Shown in pieces: positions 1 through 11,477 of a DNA stretch of 64,000 bases; positions within the stretch are counted from its first letter, which is position 1; each line of letters begins with the position of its first letter. The DNA is from Deuterostichococcus epilithicus (Eukaryota > Chlorophyta > Trebouxiophyceae > Prasiolales > Stichococcaceae). The notes under the pieces are model-generated. The model was not told the origin of the DNA. It did no database searches and saw nothing but the letters and a program-made list of their open reading frames with translations. Position numbers and translations under genes: made by a program. The DNA lies in NCBI GenBank assembly GCA_033439295.1, contig JAVTLE010000008.1, positions 744,001 through 808,000 of the forward strand, read 5' to 3'.

Positions 1-358
1 CCGGCGTATATCTGTCGATTCAGGCAGGTTTGGATCCCTTTCAGGTGGGTGCTGCCTGTGCCATGTCTGGCGGGCACTCTTCAGCCCGGCCAGGACCTTC
101 AGGAGTACGTCTGAGTACGAGTATAGCCTCCCTGGCAAGCATGCAGTCGCGTCGGCGCCCGAGGGCTGCGCTCACCCGCGACTGGTAGTTGTCGGAGTGC
201 ACCAGGCCGTATGCCAGCAGCAGGGCGGACATGAGCACAATGGGGCTGAGGACCTCCGCCACGGTGTTACCCCACGCCCGCGTCTTCAGGAGCCATTGCC
301 GCCACAGCAGCGCCTGCGTCAGCAGCGACCAACTATGGTCAGGGTGCACACTGTGCAT
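1..358 (-). CDS. ABCA-family ABC transporter, N-terminal part (partial)
   Basis: A minus-strand exon, roughly 327 down to 188, encodes a stretch starting ALLWRQWLLKTRAWGN and continuing AEVLSPIVLMSALLLAYGL. This pattern (a basic juxtamembrane segment with WLLK, then a Glu-Leu-Ser-Pro motif leading into the first transmembrane helix) is typical of the N-terminus of ABCA transporters, which move lipids across membranes. The exon is bounded by a CAG acceptor upstream and a CGG|gtgagc donor. The rest of the gene, including the nucleotide-binding domains, lies left of the window. The initiator is unresolved: an ATG at 358 is in frame, but another upstream exon with an ATG near 534 is possible. Family assignment rests on one exon only. 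Confidence 0.6.
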
Positions 359-534
359 GGTCGGTCATGCTGAGTGAGCTGAACGTCAGATGTAAGATGA
401 GGCGCCGAGATGCTTGTGGCAACAGCGGGGATGCGCCATATATAGCGCGCCTTGAGCTGCTGAACGCCCAACTGCCAGCCCGTCGCAGCGGATCCGGAGA
501 CCTCTGAGTTCTGTGCCTCAGACATGCTGCTCAT

Positions 535-984
535 GTGTCAAGTTCTATGCGCAGGCTCTCCCGCCGCACGCGGATGACCTCGCCGCATGCTGACGTCGAT
601 TGCAAAGCTGACAACGTCTGATGTGGGCAGCCTTTATGGAAGTCTCAGCTAGGCATGCGCAATGAGATAGCGGACACGCGAGAAGTCTGGTATTGATTCT
701 TGCGTGTCACACTCCGACTTGACCAGCTTGATGTTGCCTCGCTTTTCACCTGATCAACGCAGCGTCACCAGCCGCTAGTATTGCTCCGACACTGTTGCAA
801 ATGAGCAATGCAGCTTCTCTCAGCTGCCTAAACGAGAGTGCGTGCAATGCCAGCCAGTCCGGCCGCCCTGAAGCAAAATGCCTGCACTTGAATTTGTGTT
901 GAGCGCATGAGAATGGCAGAGGTCTCGTACTGTCAGATTGCATTGATATGCTAAGAGAGCGGGCGAAATTGCTGTTGGGAGGAG
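535..984. other. Divergent intergenic region ABCA/NTT
   Basis: About 450 bp between the 5' ends of two divergent genes; presumably holds both promoters. I see no coding sequence or conspicuous repeat in it. Confidence 0.45.
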
Positions 985-3900
985 ATGCTGGGTCGGACGG
1001 CGATCCCCACTCGCATCATTTCCCAGCATCGCTTCAGAAATTGTCCTGCACTCCCCCTGCAGCAGGCTCGCAGCACAGGGCCGGCGGCGCACTCGGCAGC
1101 CACACACGCGCCTGCACAGTGCCAGATCGTTCATCTACGGCGAGCCAGGCACCTACCGGCAGACAGCACATGGCACAGCAGGCGGCCGGCCGCGAGGCGG
1201 CAACCGTGGGTGCTGTGTGCAGCCGGCAGCGCATCGGCAGGCAGCCGAGAACACACGTCGCTGCAGCCAGGCGCCCGAGGCGGTGCTGCCGGGCTCGCTA
1301 AGGACACCTGGTCCCTCCTCCAGAAGCAGATTGAGAAGCTCGACGGTGCGGCAGCGGCAGCGGCGGCGGCATGCTGCTGGCACACAGAGCACCGAGCACC
1401 AGATCTAGAACACTTGGAATTTCGACAATGTTGAGTCGTGGACTTACGTCTTACGTCTCTACCAACCGTGTACACAGGACAATGGGCCAAATTTCTGCCG
1501 ATGGTCCTCTTATTCTTCTTCATGTCAGGTGATGCGCAGTTGTCCTGTGTCCAGCCTGTGCGCCGCCTGCTAGTGAGCAGCGTTGTCTCACAGCCTCGAT
1601 ACTCTGAGCCCTTTGTCTTTTGCTCCGGCAGTCGTCAACACCATCATTGACAGGTGCTGCTCATCAGGGTTTACACAGCACAGGCTGCCGACATCATGCC
1701 TGGTGTCGTCGGCGCGGCTTGCCTACCCCCTAAGTGAAAAGAGCACGTTCTGCATTTCCTGATGCTCATTTTGTGAACTGACCCGAGGACTCCTCTGAAT
1801 CCCGCAGCCTGAAGGACTCGCTGGTTATCACAGCCGTCGGGGGCAGCACGGCCGTCATACCCTACCTCACGGGTGAGACTCCAGCATTGGTGTCGGCACA
1901 TGCAGCTTTTGGGTCGCCCCGTCTGCGCAGATGGAGTGTCAGTGCGTCATTGCAGCTTCGGCGGGACACATGCTGCCTGACATCTTGACGCCCCGGCACT
2001 CTGCATGTCCCCTTCGCAGTGTATGCGGTGCTGCCGCTGTCGCTGGCGTTCCTGGTGCTGTTCTCGTTCGGGTCGCAGCGCTTCAGCCGCGCGACGCTGT
2101 TCTACGTCATCATCACCACGTTTTTGGGCTTCTTTGTGGCATTTGCGCTGCTCTTTCCCCACCACCAGGTGCCTTTGCTGTGCATCAGATGCAGGCAAAC
2201 CCTGGAAGACTCTGTCAGCTCTGCGAACCTGTGATTGCGCCTGGGATTTATGGCATCGGTGGCTGCGGTCCCATGAAGACACGTCGTGTTCAGCACTTTC
2301 ACGAGTGTGCTCATGCCAGCCTGATCGGCTTCAAAAACGCACAGGCGCTGCACCTGCACATATTTGCGGACAGTCTGGAGACGTGGCTCCCCAGCGGCCT
2401 GGCGGGCTTTATTGGCATGATCCGAAACTGGATGTTCACGCTGTTCTACGTCTCCAGCGAACTATGGGGCGACATCGTGCTCAGCCTGCTGTTCTGGGGG
2501 CTGGCCAACGAGACAACATCGCTGCACGAGGCGTCGCTGCTTTACCCGCTGTTTGGCGTTGGTGCCAACATCGGCCAGGCGAGCTGGGCGTCGCCTGTTG
2601 GCTTCTGAGTCGGTTCCCTCATTCCTGACAGAGCCACCCTGAAAGGACTTCAAGATCGGGTGCCTGCTTCAACTGCTTCGAGCCTCACAGCATAGTGTGG
2701 AGTGTCATGCTGACTGCTGACCCTGTTCGTCGCCGTGCAGGCGTCAGCAGGCAAGCTCCTGGGGGTGTTCACTACGCGCACCGCGGGGCACCTGAGCTTT
2801 GCAGGCCAGCTGCAGGTGTGCAGCCATGGTTGTTCTCCATGCAAACTTGTCCGCGTCTGGGTCTGCACCATCAGATAACACATGCTTGGCACTTGGCCAC
2901 ACCTTGGCTGCCGCGGATGCCAGCAGCATTCGGACATTTACCAGGATGGTGCTGCAACCTGAACGTCTCGAATGCAGGCCACCATGGCATTCGTGGTGGC
3001 GTGTGGCGCGGCCATCATGGGCCTGCACGCCTACATCGTGCACAAGTTCCCGCAGCAGCAGGTGTCGTCAGAGGTAGTGGCCAAGGCAGAGCGCCTGGCG
3101 CAGCGCAAGCGGCAGCAGCAGCGGCAGGCGCTGGGCAGTGCTGACGCCTCCTCCAGCAGCGCAGGTGCGGCTGCATGGGCCTGCTCTGATTTGGTCAGCT
3201 GTGATGCAAGTGGTCGAGCAGGCCCTTGTATGCTTGAGGTCGGCAGCAAAGCAAATGACATACTCGGACGAGGCCTGAGGAAGCAGCACGGCAGCTTCAC
3301 GATCAAACCAGCGATCAGGGGTAGATTTTTTGCCAGGTTGTGTGGTGCGCCGCCTATTGCTGTTGTCACCATCAATTTACTGGCGAGAGCAGCTGGCCAA
3401 AACATCTCATTTCATGTCGTGCAGACGCCAGCCTGGACGAGGAGCCCAGGTCGAGTCAGCACAGCGCAGACAGCGGCGGCAGCATAGCCAGCGGCAGCAG
3501 CAGCAGCAGCGGCAGCCTCGACACGTCGCCATCAGGGCGGCAGCTGGAGGCTGGCGGCGCGGCACATTCAATGGTGCCTCCACCGGCAGAGAAGAAGAAG
3601 CTGACAGTGCGAGAGGCGTTCCACTTCCTGGCGGCCAGCAAGCAGGTCCGGTGCCTGGCGCTCATGGCCATGGCGCAGGGCATCTCCACCAACCTGCTGG
3701 AGGTACGTGCACCGCACCAGCTGCTCGCGCTCCTGCGTACAGCACAGACGCAAGGGACTAGTGCTGCAATGGCACTGATGCACCTCGGTCAGCTTTGGCA
3801 AGCAGCTAAGATCGGCTCGACAGCATGGCGGGGATCTTGTCAAGCTGCTGGAGGCTTGCTGGCGCTTTCAGAAGGCGAGGCGGAGCACAGTATTGCTTCT

Positions 3901-5676
3901 CCCTTGGCTAGCGCATGCTGGCGCATGACGCAAGCCCGTGGACTACACCCACCATACATGTAGAACTGAGAATTCGAGGGTGCAAACCAAGATTGGAGAA
4001 GATGACCATGGTGCACCGCAGGTCGCGTGGAAGAACCATCTGCACATGCTGCACCCATCGCCCGCGGCGTACGCGGCCTACATGGGGAACGTGGCCATGT
4101 GGACGGGCCTCGTCACGGGCAGCCTGATGTTTTGTTCGCCCATCCTGTTCGAGCGCCTCGGCTGGCGCGGCGTCGCTGGCGTCACGCCACGCTTCATGAC
4201 GCTCGCGGGTGGGCGCGTGCTGCCTCAGAGCCTGACTCGTCTGCCGTCGCAGGACGCACAGTACTTCACGGTCCACATCAAAACATCAAAATCCGTGTCA
4301 ACCCCTTGGGTGACAATGAGGCGCTGTCAAAGCAAGAGCTGGTGGAGCTGCAGTGCAAGGTGTCAGGCGGCTGCGAGGGTGCTGCAAGCCTGAAAGGTGC
4401 AATCAGAGCCGAGCAGGTCGATACCTGTCTGTTGCAGGCGTGCCATTCTTCCTGGGCTGCATAGCCTGGAACTACTCGCCCGCGTTGATGGGCACATTGG
4501 GACCCGCACTGCTCCGCATCCTCGTTATCAGCGGCGGCCTGCTGCAGGTGTGGTCCCTCTCCGTCGTGCGTTGATGCCAGGGCGTGGTGCCTGCCAGCTG
4601 TGAGACCACTGTGCATCAGACAGGTGGGGATGGAGCCTGAGCTGGGGTCGTGCATTGCTCCCTGCACTGTTGGGCCAGCCGTGCAGCCGCGCCTGGCAGC
4701 CAGCCATGCAAGCACATGCGCAAGGTCTCGGGCATGCGAGGCATCGAGCTCGCAGGGACTGAGGACTGAGCCTGCGACTGAGCTTGCGGCCCTGGCATGA
4801 CCCCATAAAGGTAGGGTAGAGTGGCCCTACAGAGCGACCCTCGATGGAAGCCCTGACTCTGCGCGCAGGTGTTCAGCAAGGGCGCCAAGTTCAGCATGTT
4901 CAAGCCAGCAGAGGAGATGGTGTACATAGGGCTGGACGAGGAGAGCCGCACCAAGGGCAAGGCGGCCATCGATGTGGTGGGCGCGCAGACCGGCAAGTCC
5001 ATCGGCTCGGTTCTGCAGCAGGCGCTGCTGCTCGCGACCGGCGGCGTCATGGCCGGTGAGCGTGCGGGGGCTGCACAAACAGGGACCTGCTAGGCGCCGC
5101 GCCGGACGGGCAGTAATGCTGTCACATTGACGCGGCACGTGCTTCGTGACTGACATCTGCTCGCAGTATCGTTCACATAGATGCGTCAGCACATGCCCAG
5201 CCGTTGACGGTGCAAACACTTGATGAGCAACTGCTGTTCAGGCATGCCATCGATCTGAAAACGATGCCAATGCGCAGGGACACTGCCGATCATGGGCATC
5301 GCCTTCTTTTTCATGCTGCGCAACTGGAGCGGAGCCGTTGACTCCCTTGCAGAGTACCAGGTGCGAACAGCAATGGCACTCGTCAGCTCTGGTGCCGAAG
5401 CCTTGCAGCAGCAGCGCGATCAGATGATGTTGAAGGCACGGGCGCTCCAGCTCGGAACAGCCCTACAGGCCAGTGGAGGTTGACGATCTTGACCAGGCTG
5501 TGGGCTATGGATTCGTGACGCATCCTCACTCGTGTGTGGCGCAGGAGAGCGTCGAGTTTGTGGCGGACCACCCAGGGGAGTTGTCATACGCAGAGGACAG
5601 CGACGCAGACGACGACCCAGCCGGCAGCCTCGCTGCCGTGGCAAGGCGAGGCGAGCCGGGGCCACTGCCGGCATGA
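985..5676 (+). CDS. NTT: Plastid ATP/ADP translocase (NTT, TLC family)
   Basis: Predicted nucleotide transporter of the plastid inner envelope, exchanging ATP for ADP. Fourteen exons can be joined: 985-1345, 1478-1528, 1632-1653, 1808-1872, 2020-2168, 2345-2578, 2741-2815, 2978-3164, 3425-3702, 4022-4208, 4438-4547, 4869-5055, 5278-5360 and 5544-5676, giving about 707 residues, a little longer than plant NTTs. Exon 1 encodes a long Arg/Ser/Ala-rich presequence suitable as a transit peptide. Family hallmarks follow: KFLPMVLLFFFM (helix 1), SLKDSLVITA, the segment LHIFADSLETWLPSG, MIRNWMFTLFYVSSELWGD, GKLLGVFTTRTAGH, FLGCIAWNYSPALMGTLG and FKPAEEMVYIGLDEESRTKG. A Ser-rich linker between helices 6 and 7 is coded by CAG-type repeats (about 3440-3560). 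Intron 6 begins with GC rather than GT. Alignment to the family is strong; the exact start is the least certain part. Confidence 0.92.
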
Positions 5677-6710
5677 AGCTGCTGAAGAAGCTTCGATCTC
5701 AAGAGGGAGTGGGACTTCGGGTTGGTGAATGGCACATTACAGTCGTGACACATTTGTGGCTCTGATAGGTAGACGACGAGCAACGGCAAATGCGGCGGAC
5801 AGCACTAGGACAGCGGGCGCGAGAGCAGCAGGTCCCAACAGCCGACATGTGCAGGATGGCGACTAAAGATCAACTGCAGGCCGGATCTGGCCGGTGATCA
5901 TGCTGCATGAGTGCAAGCAGCAGCGCAAGCCCCAGCCGGCCATGCTGCATGGAGTGCAAGCAGCCAGCTGGCACAAAGTGCCAGCTGGCAAGGAAGAAGT
6001 GGCTAACCACTAATACTTGGTCACTTGGCGGCAGAAGGAGCTGCGCCGGGGTCGCGCAGGCACGTAACGTTGCATCTACAAACTGCAACTGGGGCCTTGT
6101 CTGGATTGGTCGGAGTTGCCGCATTGCGTGGTCTGCAAACCGCCTGGAGGCGAGTCTTTGGCAGTTGGCACCTGCTGCTTCACTGACGGGCTGCCAGAGG
6201 CTTTGATCTGCAGCATACAACGCTGCATTGATTTGAGAAGGTGCCTTGGCCCCGAGACGCGGTCATAACGGGTCCAACCGACAGCCTGCATTCAGATCAG
6301 GTAGGCCGTTGCAATGTGGCCCCGCAGATTCAGCCATGCAGCTACGTTCCTGACGGATGAGAGGCCTCTAGCAGGCATTTGGAGCGCTTCCATTCGCAGC
6401 CAGCTCGCCTCACGGCAGGCTGGCATTGCCCTGGTGCATGCACACCTGGATGGTACAGGAACTGGGGTCTGATTGCTGGCTGTCTACGTTCGCTGCGGTT
6501 CACGGTATGCAGCATTATGTATCCTCGTCGTTCAAGCTGGGTTTGGCACAGTCAGCGTCATTCCAAGACGACTGTTTGCACTCCAGCAGGTCGTGGCGGT
6601 TGTCAGGCGGCGGGCGGTCCTTGTGCTGTCAGGCTGGCGAAGGGGGAGTCGGCAGCTCATGTGAGCTTGCAGCAAAGAAACCGCAACAGTTGAAAGCCGG
6701 CGGCGCTACA
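5677..6710 (+). other. NTT 3' region and intergenic space
   Basis: About 1 kb without a recognisable gene. It holds a 23/24-nt direct repeat (5899-5921 and 5941-5964) and a perfect 11-bp hairpin (5964-5974 / 5978-5988). Probably the NTT 3' UTR followed by the promoter of the GT47 gene. Confidence 0.5.
5899..5988. repeat. Direct repeat plus 11-bp hairpin
   Basis: The unit catgctgcatgagtgcaagc recurs with one extra base at 5941. It is followed at once by ccagctggcac aaa gtgccagctgg, a perfect stem with a 3-nt loop. Seen directly in the sequence; function unknown, possibly a structured 3' UTR. Confidence 0.8.
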
Positions 6711-9700
6711 ATGGGAGGTGGCGGCAGGTTGACAGACGGCCAGCGGGCGACAGCATGCCGCGGCGGCAGCGGTGCATCGCAACAGCTGCTGCAGCCGCTG
6801 GCGGTTGCCGCATGCCTGGTGGCGCAGCTCTGCAGCCGGGTGCCCTCTGCGATGGCGTTGCAGGCGCCCATCACCGACGACCATCCCAAGGTAGCCGCTG
6901 CCAACTGTTGTGTTGACGCCCGCTGCAAAGGTCAATCTGTCGCACAGGCCGGCTGCTTGCCTAGCCGGTCTGGCAATCGATACAAGCGCTTAGCTGTGCC
7001 GAGATCGACAGGGCATATTCAATCAATAAAGATGTAGCAATTGCACACCTTGTGCGGCACAGGTGTTCATCGCGCCCCTGCCATCGATGCTCAACACCGA
7101 TACGCTGTACAACTATGACGTGCGGCGCTTTTTCACGCAATTCGGCGCCCACCCCAACGGCGTCTGGTCCAACCCCGTAGGTACGTACCCAGCCCTGCCT
7201 GGCATCTTGCGGCATCACCATGCGTGCTCCATGGCAACGCGGCAAACACGCCATGATGGACATCACGCCTACATGATCAGACTTGCTTGGCTGGCCTTCA
7301 GGCGACTATGTGACAGAACGGGACGACATGGAGCTGCACAACACCTACATGTACGGGCTGGACGTCCTGTTCCACAGGCGCGCCGTGCTGCCCTCCTGCA
7401 AGCTGCGCTTATAAAAAGTAGCGACCTGAAGTCTTGGCTGCATCTGACGGACCGCTGCGGCGGCTGCGGCCACGACCTCGATCTGCTTCTGCACCAAGGC
7501 GGCATGCATCCACACTGGGTCTGCAAAAACCTGCAGGCGAAACTTTTCACCTCTGACTGAACTCATCCGCCGCGTCCGCAGGGAGCTGCTGCAGAGCCCT
7601 CTGCGGGTGCACAGCGCAGCGGAGGCTGACATCGTCTTCTTGCCCATATACGCGGACCTGGGCTGCCGCCTGAGCCAGGAGGATCCCGCTGACAAGGCGG
7701 CCTGGACCGCCGCCACCGATGCCTTCTGGGGCACCTTCAACAACAACTTTCCTGATGCTGACAAGAAGCCCCACTTTGTCGTCACCGGCAGGTGGGCTAT
7801 GAAACAATTTAAGGAAGAGCTGCGTCCGGCTCGCCTCTCAGAGTGCCAGACCCTGCTGCAGTAACAGCGACAGCAACACCAAGTGCGCAGAAGATTGCGC
7901 AAGCAGCCGCCTGAGCACCTTGCAAACGTGCGCCTGCAGGCGGGAGGCGGAGAACATGGGCTTCTGCGGCATTGAGGGAGAGATGTACGGCAAGGTGGAC
8001 CTTCTGAGATATCTAAGCTCGCTTGAGACCTTTTCGGAAAACAGCTTGCTTGCTCCTGATTCTGCGCGGCACCAGCAATGAGTGCAGCAAGCTGACCATT
8101 GGCAACTGCCCCCAAACGCTCCCAGATCACATTGCAATATACCTCCTCAGCCTGGCCGAGTGGACATGCACCCGACCAAGCTGCTTCCCTTGCCCCGCAG
8201 GTCACCGCCTGCAACTTCCTGTGCCACCCGTATGCCAAGAACCTCATCATGCTGACGGTCGAGGTGAGTGGCAGAGGTCGCCAGCTCCCCAGCTCCTCAT
8301 CATGTATCTACATGTCACCGCTCCAGATGCCACTAACTCCCATGCCGTCACTCCAAATATCTACTCGCTGCTGCCCGCCCCTGCGTGTGGCACACACGCG
8401 GGCCGACGCTGCCTTTCCACAGCAAGCGCTGGAGGCTTCACAACCATACCCAAGGAAACAGAGGTTTGGAAGTCTTCACACCATTACAGGTGTTCACTGG
8501 CGACCTGGACCACATGGAATCCAAGCCGCTGCGGCCCAACAGCGTGACGGTGCCATGGCCGGGGCACTGGCACTTCCACCTGGGCTCGCCCTACTTCCAG
8601 CAGCCTTTTGACGCTGAGGCCCACAAGGCCGCGCGCCAGTACCTGGCCATGGAGTCGCTCAAAGTGAGCAGTCTGAGGCCTTGATCGCTGCGCGCCGTCC
8701 GACTCTGCGCCATTCGACTCTGCGCTTTGGCCTGCGCCAGCTTGCAGTCTGTTCTTGCCCTGCGCAGCTTGAGGCTGAATCGAGGCTTGCACGACGGTGT
8801 GCCATTGCTATGCCAGCTCAACGTCTTCAAATTGGAGGCATGAACGGCCAGTGCTTCAAAGCGTTCATCGTGCACATGCCAATGGCGTCTCTGGGCCTGT
8901 CAGCCGGTTGCGGTTCATGATCCCCCCCAGGCTGCTTCGCTGGTAGTGCACTGCGGCCAGGCTGCTGCGACGGCCGGGCCACCTACCAATTCGACACCAT
9001 CAACCACGACGAGCAGTGCGCCAACCGGCCGCTGCGGCCGGGTCGAGTGCGTGTCTGAGGCACTAACCATGGTGCCTGCGCGCAGGTGCGGCTGCCGCTG
9101 CGGGAGCTGCTGTACAAGAACTGCATGGAGCGGCCCACGGCGTGCCTGCACTACGAGCCCAAGGGCCGCATCTCCCAGTTCAACCAGTCCGAGATCTACG
9201 GCATCATCAAGAGCTCCTGGTGCACCCCCCCGGGCGCGGCCCTCCCCGCCTGCATCGCGCTGCCCTGCCTCTCATGTGCCACCACACAAGGTCAGATCGC
9301 CGGGCCGTCGCAGCCCTGCAGCCGTGCTCGTGATCTACCTCCCCCTCACCCGTGCGGCTGCTGCAACGGCATCCCAGGTACTGCATCCAGCCGCCGGGCG
9401 ACGGCCCCAGCCGGCATGCGACCATGGACTGCCTGGCGGCGGACACGATGCCGGTGTTCTTCGACCCGCACCTCACCGCCGTGATGCCCTTCTCCGACAT
9501 CGTGGACTTTGCTGAGTTCACAGAGTACATCGACCCGCTGGAGCTGCAGGCGCAGCAGGCCAACGCCATCGACGTCATCCAGGTGCGGCGGCGGCGGCGG
9601 CGCCGCCCTCCGATACCCTGATTCTCTGACTCCGCCTGCTGTCCACCTGAATCCGAGTTCTGCTGAATGCCCTGGATCCTCCTTCCAGTTTTCGCCCCCA

Positions 9701-11050
9701 GATCGGCGCCGCTGCTGCAGCGACCCGCGCCCGCTCCCCTGCCTGCATGCGGGTCGTGCGCGGCAGCCCGCCAAGCGACCGGCTGTTCTGCAGCCCTGCC
9801 GCGCGGGCCGCTTGTGCAAGGGCCCGAAAACTGGACACGAGCCGCAGCCGGTCTTCCAGCGGCCCTGACCGTGGACATGCCCTCTGGCACCACCCCGCAG
9901 GCGGCATTCACAGAGGAGCGGGCGCTGCGCAAGGCGGCGCGCCTCCACCAGGTCAAGCACCTGTTCCTGTACGCACTCAACCCGGAGCACTCGCTGGTGC
10001 GCTGGGACGAGGCCTACAGCGTGCACCCCCTCGATGACGCCTTCACCGCCTCCATGAAGGCACTCCTCCGCCGCGCCTGCGAGCTGGGCCTGCACGGCAG
10101 GTGCGCGGCGGCGGGCATCGCGTGTCTGGTGTTGACGTCGAGCGTGCTGCAGCCGTGCTCTGCATGTCAGGTTCATGAAGCACTGCTGCGCCGCGCATGC
10201 GGAGCGGGTCCTGAACGGCGGGTGCGCGGGCCCTTGCGTGCCGCCGCTGCCGGGCATTGAGCTGCCATGCCTCGGATCGATTGCCACACTTTTTCTGAAG
10301 CCACACCTACTTTGAAGCCTCCAGATGCCTGCTGGTGTGTGCTGCGCTTGTGCAGAGGAGCATATCTACCCTGTTGTCGGCCCTGGTCACTTGGTCGACC
10401 AAACAAGGCTGCACATCCACCGACTGCTGCTGGTGCGTCCTGCCAGGTGCAAGGCGGCGGAGGCCGGCCGCAGCAAGGCGCGCGGCACAGCGCCCAGCGC
10501 GGCAGCCGTCGGCCTGCTGCGCGCGGAGGGCGGCGATGCGGGCGACCAGGCCTCAGGCGCTGGCGCGGCCGGCGCCCAGCCGCGGGGCGACGGCGCAGAC
10601 ACGCAACAGCAGCCGGGACAGCAGGAGCAGGAGCAGGCGGTGGCGGGCGGCCGGCAGCAGCAGGTGCAGCAGCAGGCACAGGCACAGGTCGAGGACAGCA
10701 GGCCGCAGGCGCAGCAGCTGCCGGGCGGAGTCGCCGGCGCGGGCATGTTCCACCACAGCAGCGGCGCCAGCATCGGCGGCAGCGAAGGCGGCGGCGCCCT
10801 GTTTGCCGGGGGCGGCGCCGCTGCCAGCGGCGCCGGAGGCAGCAGCCAAGACTCCCAGGCGGGCGCCTCGCACGCACAGTCGCAGGCGGGCGAAGATTGG
10901 GACGCCCTGAAAGCAGGCGCGGAGGAGGAGGAGGAGGAGGAAGACGAGAGGGACGTTGAGACGGTGCTGCCGCCTCACGTGCGGCCGCACCATGCTGACG
11001 GCAGCGCCGCCGGGGCGCAGCGCCTGCTGCGCTGGGCGCTGAGGGGCTGA
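6711..11050 (+). CDS. GT47 exostosin-like glycosyltransferase
   Basis: Probable Golgi type II membrane glycosyltransferase of family GT47 (exostosin/MUR3-like), which builds extracellular polysaccharide or glycoprotein glycans. The first exon (6711-6890) gives a short Gly/Arg-rich tail and a hydrophobic anchor (LAVAACLVAQLC). Later exons show exostosin marks: DVRRFFTQFG, MYGLDVLFH, LLQSPLRVHSAAEADIVFLP (about 7585-7650), KPHFVVTGR, HPYAKNLIMLTVE, VPWPGHWHFHLGSPYF (near 8550), LRELLYKNCMERPTACLHYE (near 9100), YCIQPPGDGPSRHATMDCLA (9380-9440) and MPVFFDPHLTAVMPFSDIVDF, the donor-site region. After the catalytic part, roughly 200 residues rich in Ala, Gly and Gln and ending in an acidic run (10440-11050) are appended; this tail is not usual for GT47. 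The intron after MYGLDVLFH appears to use a GC donor (near 7378). The acceptor sugar cannot be predicted. Confidence 0.85.
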
Positions 11051-11477
11051 GCCATGCGCCAGCGCAGCCCATGAGCAACTGGCATTTGGAGCGAGACGAC
11101 CTGTGGCCAGGCGGCGGTGCCGAAGTCCAGGCCATGGGCTAGAAACGGATAGGAAGCAAAGAACAAAGGAGCGAATGTTCACACGCGCGAAGCAGCAGAC
11201 CAACTGGAATTCTTGATGTAGTTTAGGTAGCTGAACGGGCAGATACAGCTTTCGTTCGCAGTCCTCGTGTGACGTTGACAGAGCCGCACCTAGAGCTGCG
11301 ACGTCAAACTCTGGCGGATCCGGACCTGCAGGTTCTGAACGTCGAAAATAGTGGCGCTTTTGCGTTTCAGTTCCATAGAGCCACCTATTTCCCGGCGTCA
11401 GACGAGTGATTGACAACCAATCGCATGGCCCAGAAATCATGCTGCTGTGAATGTCAATGCCGCTTCGACAGGAGATG
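11051..11477. other. Convergent 3' intergenic region
   Basis: About 430 bp between the stop codons of the converging GT47 and DusA genes. Likely both 3' UTRs; nothing else recognised. Confidence 0.45.

Noticed and set aside
3485-3520. CAG/GGC microsatellite
   Set aside because: It is coding: a Ser-rich linker of the NTT transporter, not a separate repeat element.
10173-11135. Arg/Pro-rich minus-strand frame
   Set aside because: Shadow of the GC-rich low-complexity tail of the GT47 gene.
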